Assembly: GCA_022266195.1 (NCBI GenBank)
Contig: WHVY01000002.1
Span: forward strand, 10,121,001 to 10,185,000
Direction: 5' to 3'
From: Tetranychus cinnabarinus
Taxonomy: Eukaryota > Arthropoda > Arachnida > Trombidiformes > Tetranychidae
Length of the DNA stretch: 64,000 nucleotides
Shown: piece by piece, positions 63,123 through 64,000 of the stretch
How positions within the stretch are numbered: the stretch's first letter is position 1
Layout: every line of letters begins with the position of its first letter
Notes under the pieces: model-generated
What the model was told of the DNA's origin: nothing
Databases searched by the model: none
Seen by the model: the letters and a program-made list of their open reading frames with translations, nothing else
Program-made: the position numbers and the translations under genes

Positions 63123-63214
63123 CTGACACAAATTCAGAAGATCAATCATCGTGGAAGGTGGAGTCAATTTTCAAAGTGAGTCTTGATGAGTGAGTAAACT
63201 CCATCAGGAAAAAG

Positions 63215-63249
63215 TATAAAAACAGAGCGTTTCTTATATTTTAATCATT
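63215..63249 (+). promoter_or_regulatory. TATA box and initiator-like TCATT, PC4-like gene
   Basis: TATAAAAA at 63,215-63,222, then TCATT at 63,245-63,249, 30 nt from TATA start to TCATT start. The ATG lies at 63,284. The layout is nearly the same as upstream of the BTB-like gene. Confidence 0.65.
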
Positions 63250-63283
63250 CAGCTCTGAGTTGTATTGCAAAGTGATTTAAAAA

Positions 63284-63775
63284 ATGGACTCAAATGGAAG
63301 TAATTCTTCAACAGGCAACAAAAAAAGTTTCAAACGTGGATCCTTTACAGATGGTTTTGAACAACTGCTAAGTGTTGAAGTGTCTCCTCAATTGTGGATT
63401 ACTATCCAAAAATCTAAAACATCTCAAGGCAACATGTTTGTGGATATTCGGCGCAGAAAAGAAGGACAATGGAAAGGAAACAAGATATTGATACCAACGA
63501 AAGCAGGTCTGTTCCTCAAGTATGCTGAATATGAAAAATTCAAACAAAAATTGGAAATGGTTTTGGACAATATTGAGAAAAAGTTTGACTTTTCTCACTA
63601 CAATGGACGGCGCATTTTTGGATCAGTCACACCAGAAGAAGGTCTACACGTTGAGCTCAAAACGGAATATAAAGAATCAAAGATGGAACTTTCTCGAGAG
63701 GAAATGATTAAATTGATTTCACATTCAGTTGCGGATGGTATTGCTTCAGCCATGTGTCAAGTCATTTATGAGTAA
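63284..63775 (+). CDS. PC4-like (transcriptional coactivator p15) protein, 163 aa
   Basis: PC4/p15 folds bind single-stranded or melted DNA and modulate transcription. The N-terminus is Ser/Asn/Lys-rich and probably disordered (residues 1-20), as in PC4. Residues about 31-95 fit the PC4 plan: four short beta strands (SVEVSPQLWITIQKS; NMFVDIRRRKEG; KGNKILIPTKAG; LFLKY), then a helix (AEYEKFKQKLEMVLDNIEKK). The VDIRRR strand and the ILIPTKAG turn correspond to the PC4 'IDIRE...KGISL' region. A C-terminal extension (about 100-163) has further strands and a helix (REEMIKLISHSVADGI) and is not part of standard PC4. Downstream poly(A) signals lie at 63,938-63,950. Family placement is by pattern and moderately sure. 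Confidence 0.6.
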   Translation: MDSNGSNSSTGNKKSFKRGSFTDGFEQLLSVEVSPQLWITIQKSKTSQGNMFVDIRRRKEGQWKGNKILIPTKAGLFLKYAEYEKFKQKLEMVLDNIEKKFDFSHYNGRRIFGSVTPEEGLHVELKTEYKESKMELSREEMIKLISHSVADGIASAMCQVIYE

Positions 63776-64000
63776 TGAGTTTTCACTCATGATTGATTTA
63801 TCAATCAAAATTATTTTTATCTTTATCTCATTATTACTTTATTTTTAACCCTTTATTTTTAAATCTACTTTACCCTAATTATTATGTTTCAACCCTTTAT
63901 TTTTATCTTTATATTATCATATTACATTCTTAACAAAAATAAAAAATAAAAAATGAGCTCTCAAAAACGCCTTGTTCTATCATTCAAATGTTATTGATAA
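63776..64000 (+). other. 3' flank, poly(A) signals and possible next gene start
   Basis: A pyrimidine-rich stretch carries two copies of AACCCTTTATTTTTA (63,847 and 63,891). Two AATAAA signals follow (63,938-63,943 and 63,945-63,950). An ATG at 63,953 opens only 14 codons before a stop at 63,995, so a further gene of the cluster cannot be judged. Confidence 0.45.

Noticed and set aside
1..64000. CRISPR array, bacterial operon or rRNA
   Set aside because: No regularly spaced identical repeats, Shine-Dalgarno-led operons or rRNA sequence; the window is eukaryotic.

Overview
This is a eukaryotic nuclear window. It is about two-thirds A+T, with spliced genes, GT/AG introns from 52 nt to about 22 kb, and many simple repeats and purine- or pyrimidine-rich tracts. 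A plexin with three PSI domains points to a bilaterian animal. An arthropod, perhaps a chelicerate, is my best guess, but nothing here proves it.

Region 1 (1-49,871) is one long minus-strand gene, a plexin receptor, most likely B-type. I resolved 14 coding exons: 1 = 49,871-48,624; 2 = 40,728-40,552; 3 = 18,748-18,620; 4 = 18,547-18,447; 5 = 18,361-18,208; 6 = 18,018-17,856; 7 = 17,414-17,318; 8 = 17,066-16,955; 9 = 16,895-16,764; 10 = 16,302-16,210; 11 = 15,450-15,366; 12 = 15,297-15,125; 13 = 5,153-5,008; 14 = 4,933-4,828. They total 2,916 nt, exactly 972 codons, with all phases compatible and no stop. They encode signal peptide, sema, three PSI modules with the linking regions, and the first IPT. 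The remaining IPTs, transmembrane segment and cytoplasmic GAP region must lie to the left of the window. Most of the 50 kb is intron and holds one tRNA-derived SINE-like element, microsatellites, a recurring GGGAGT motif and palindromes.

Region 2 (49,872-56,119) is the 5' flank of the plexin gene. It holds an isolated plus-strand plexin exon (54,423 to about 55,200) that encodes the end of IPT2, IPT3 and the start of IPT4. This part of a plexin is absent from the minus-strand exons in the window. The exon breaks off into a nearly perfect 170-bp-arm inverted repeat (55,407-55,831) and a Tc1/mariner-type MITE (55,906-56,119).

Region 3 (56,120-60,795) is non-coding, with degenerate tandem repeats, a 35-nt hairpin and a 12-nt repeat array.

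Region 4 (60,796-64,000) is the most unusual part: five or six small plus-strand genes packed into 3 kb. They encode an unknown acidic protein, a Cys-rich basic protein, a single-BIR (IAP/survivin-like) protein, a tiny overlapping ORF, a spliced BTB-fold-like protein with a 52-nt intron, and a PC4-like protein. The first three lie 50-68 nt apart, each with a 3'-splice-site-like tract just before its ATG. The last two share a TATA box with TCATT about 30 nt downstream. This density, next to a gene with 22-kb introns, suggests an integrated DNA-virus-derived or large mobile-element island cut by the right edge of the window. No capsid, polymerase, integrase or ATPase is visible, so the viral origin is inference.
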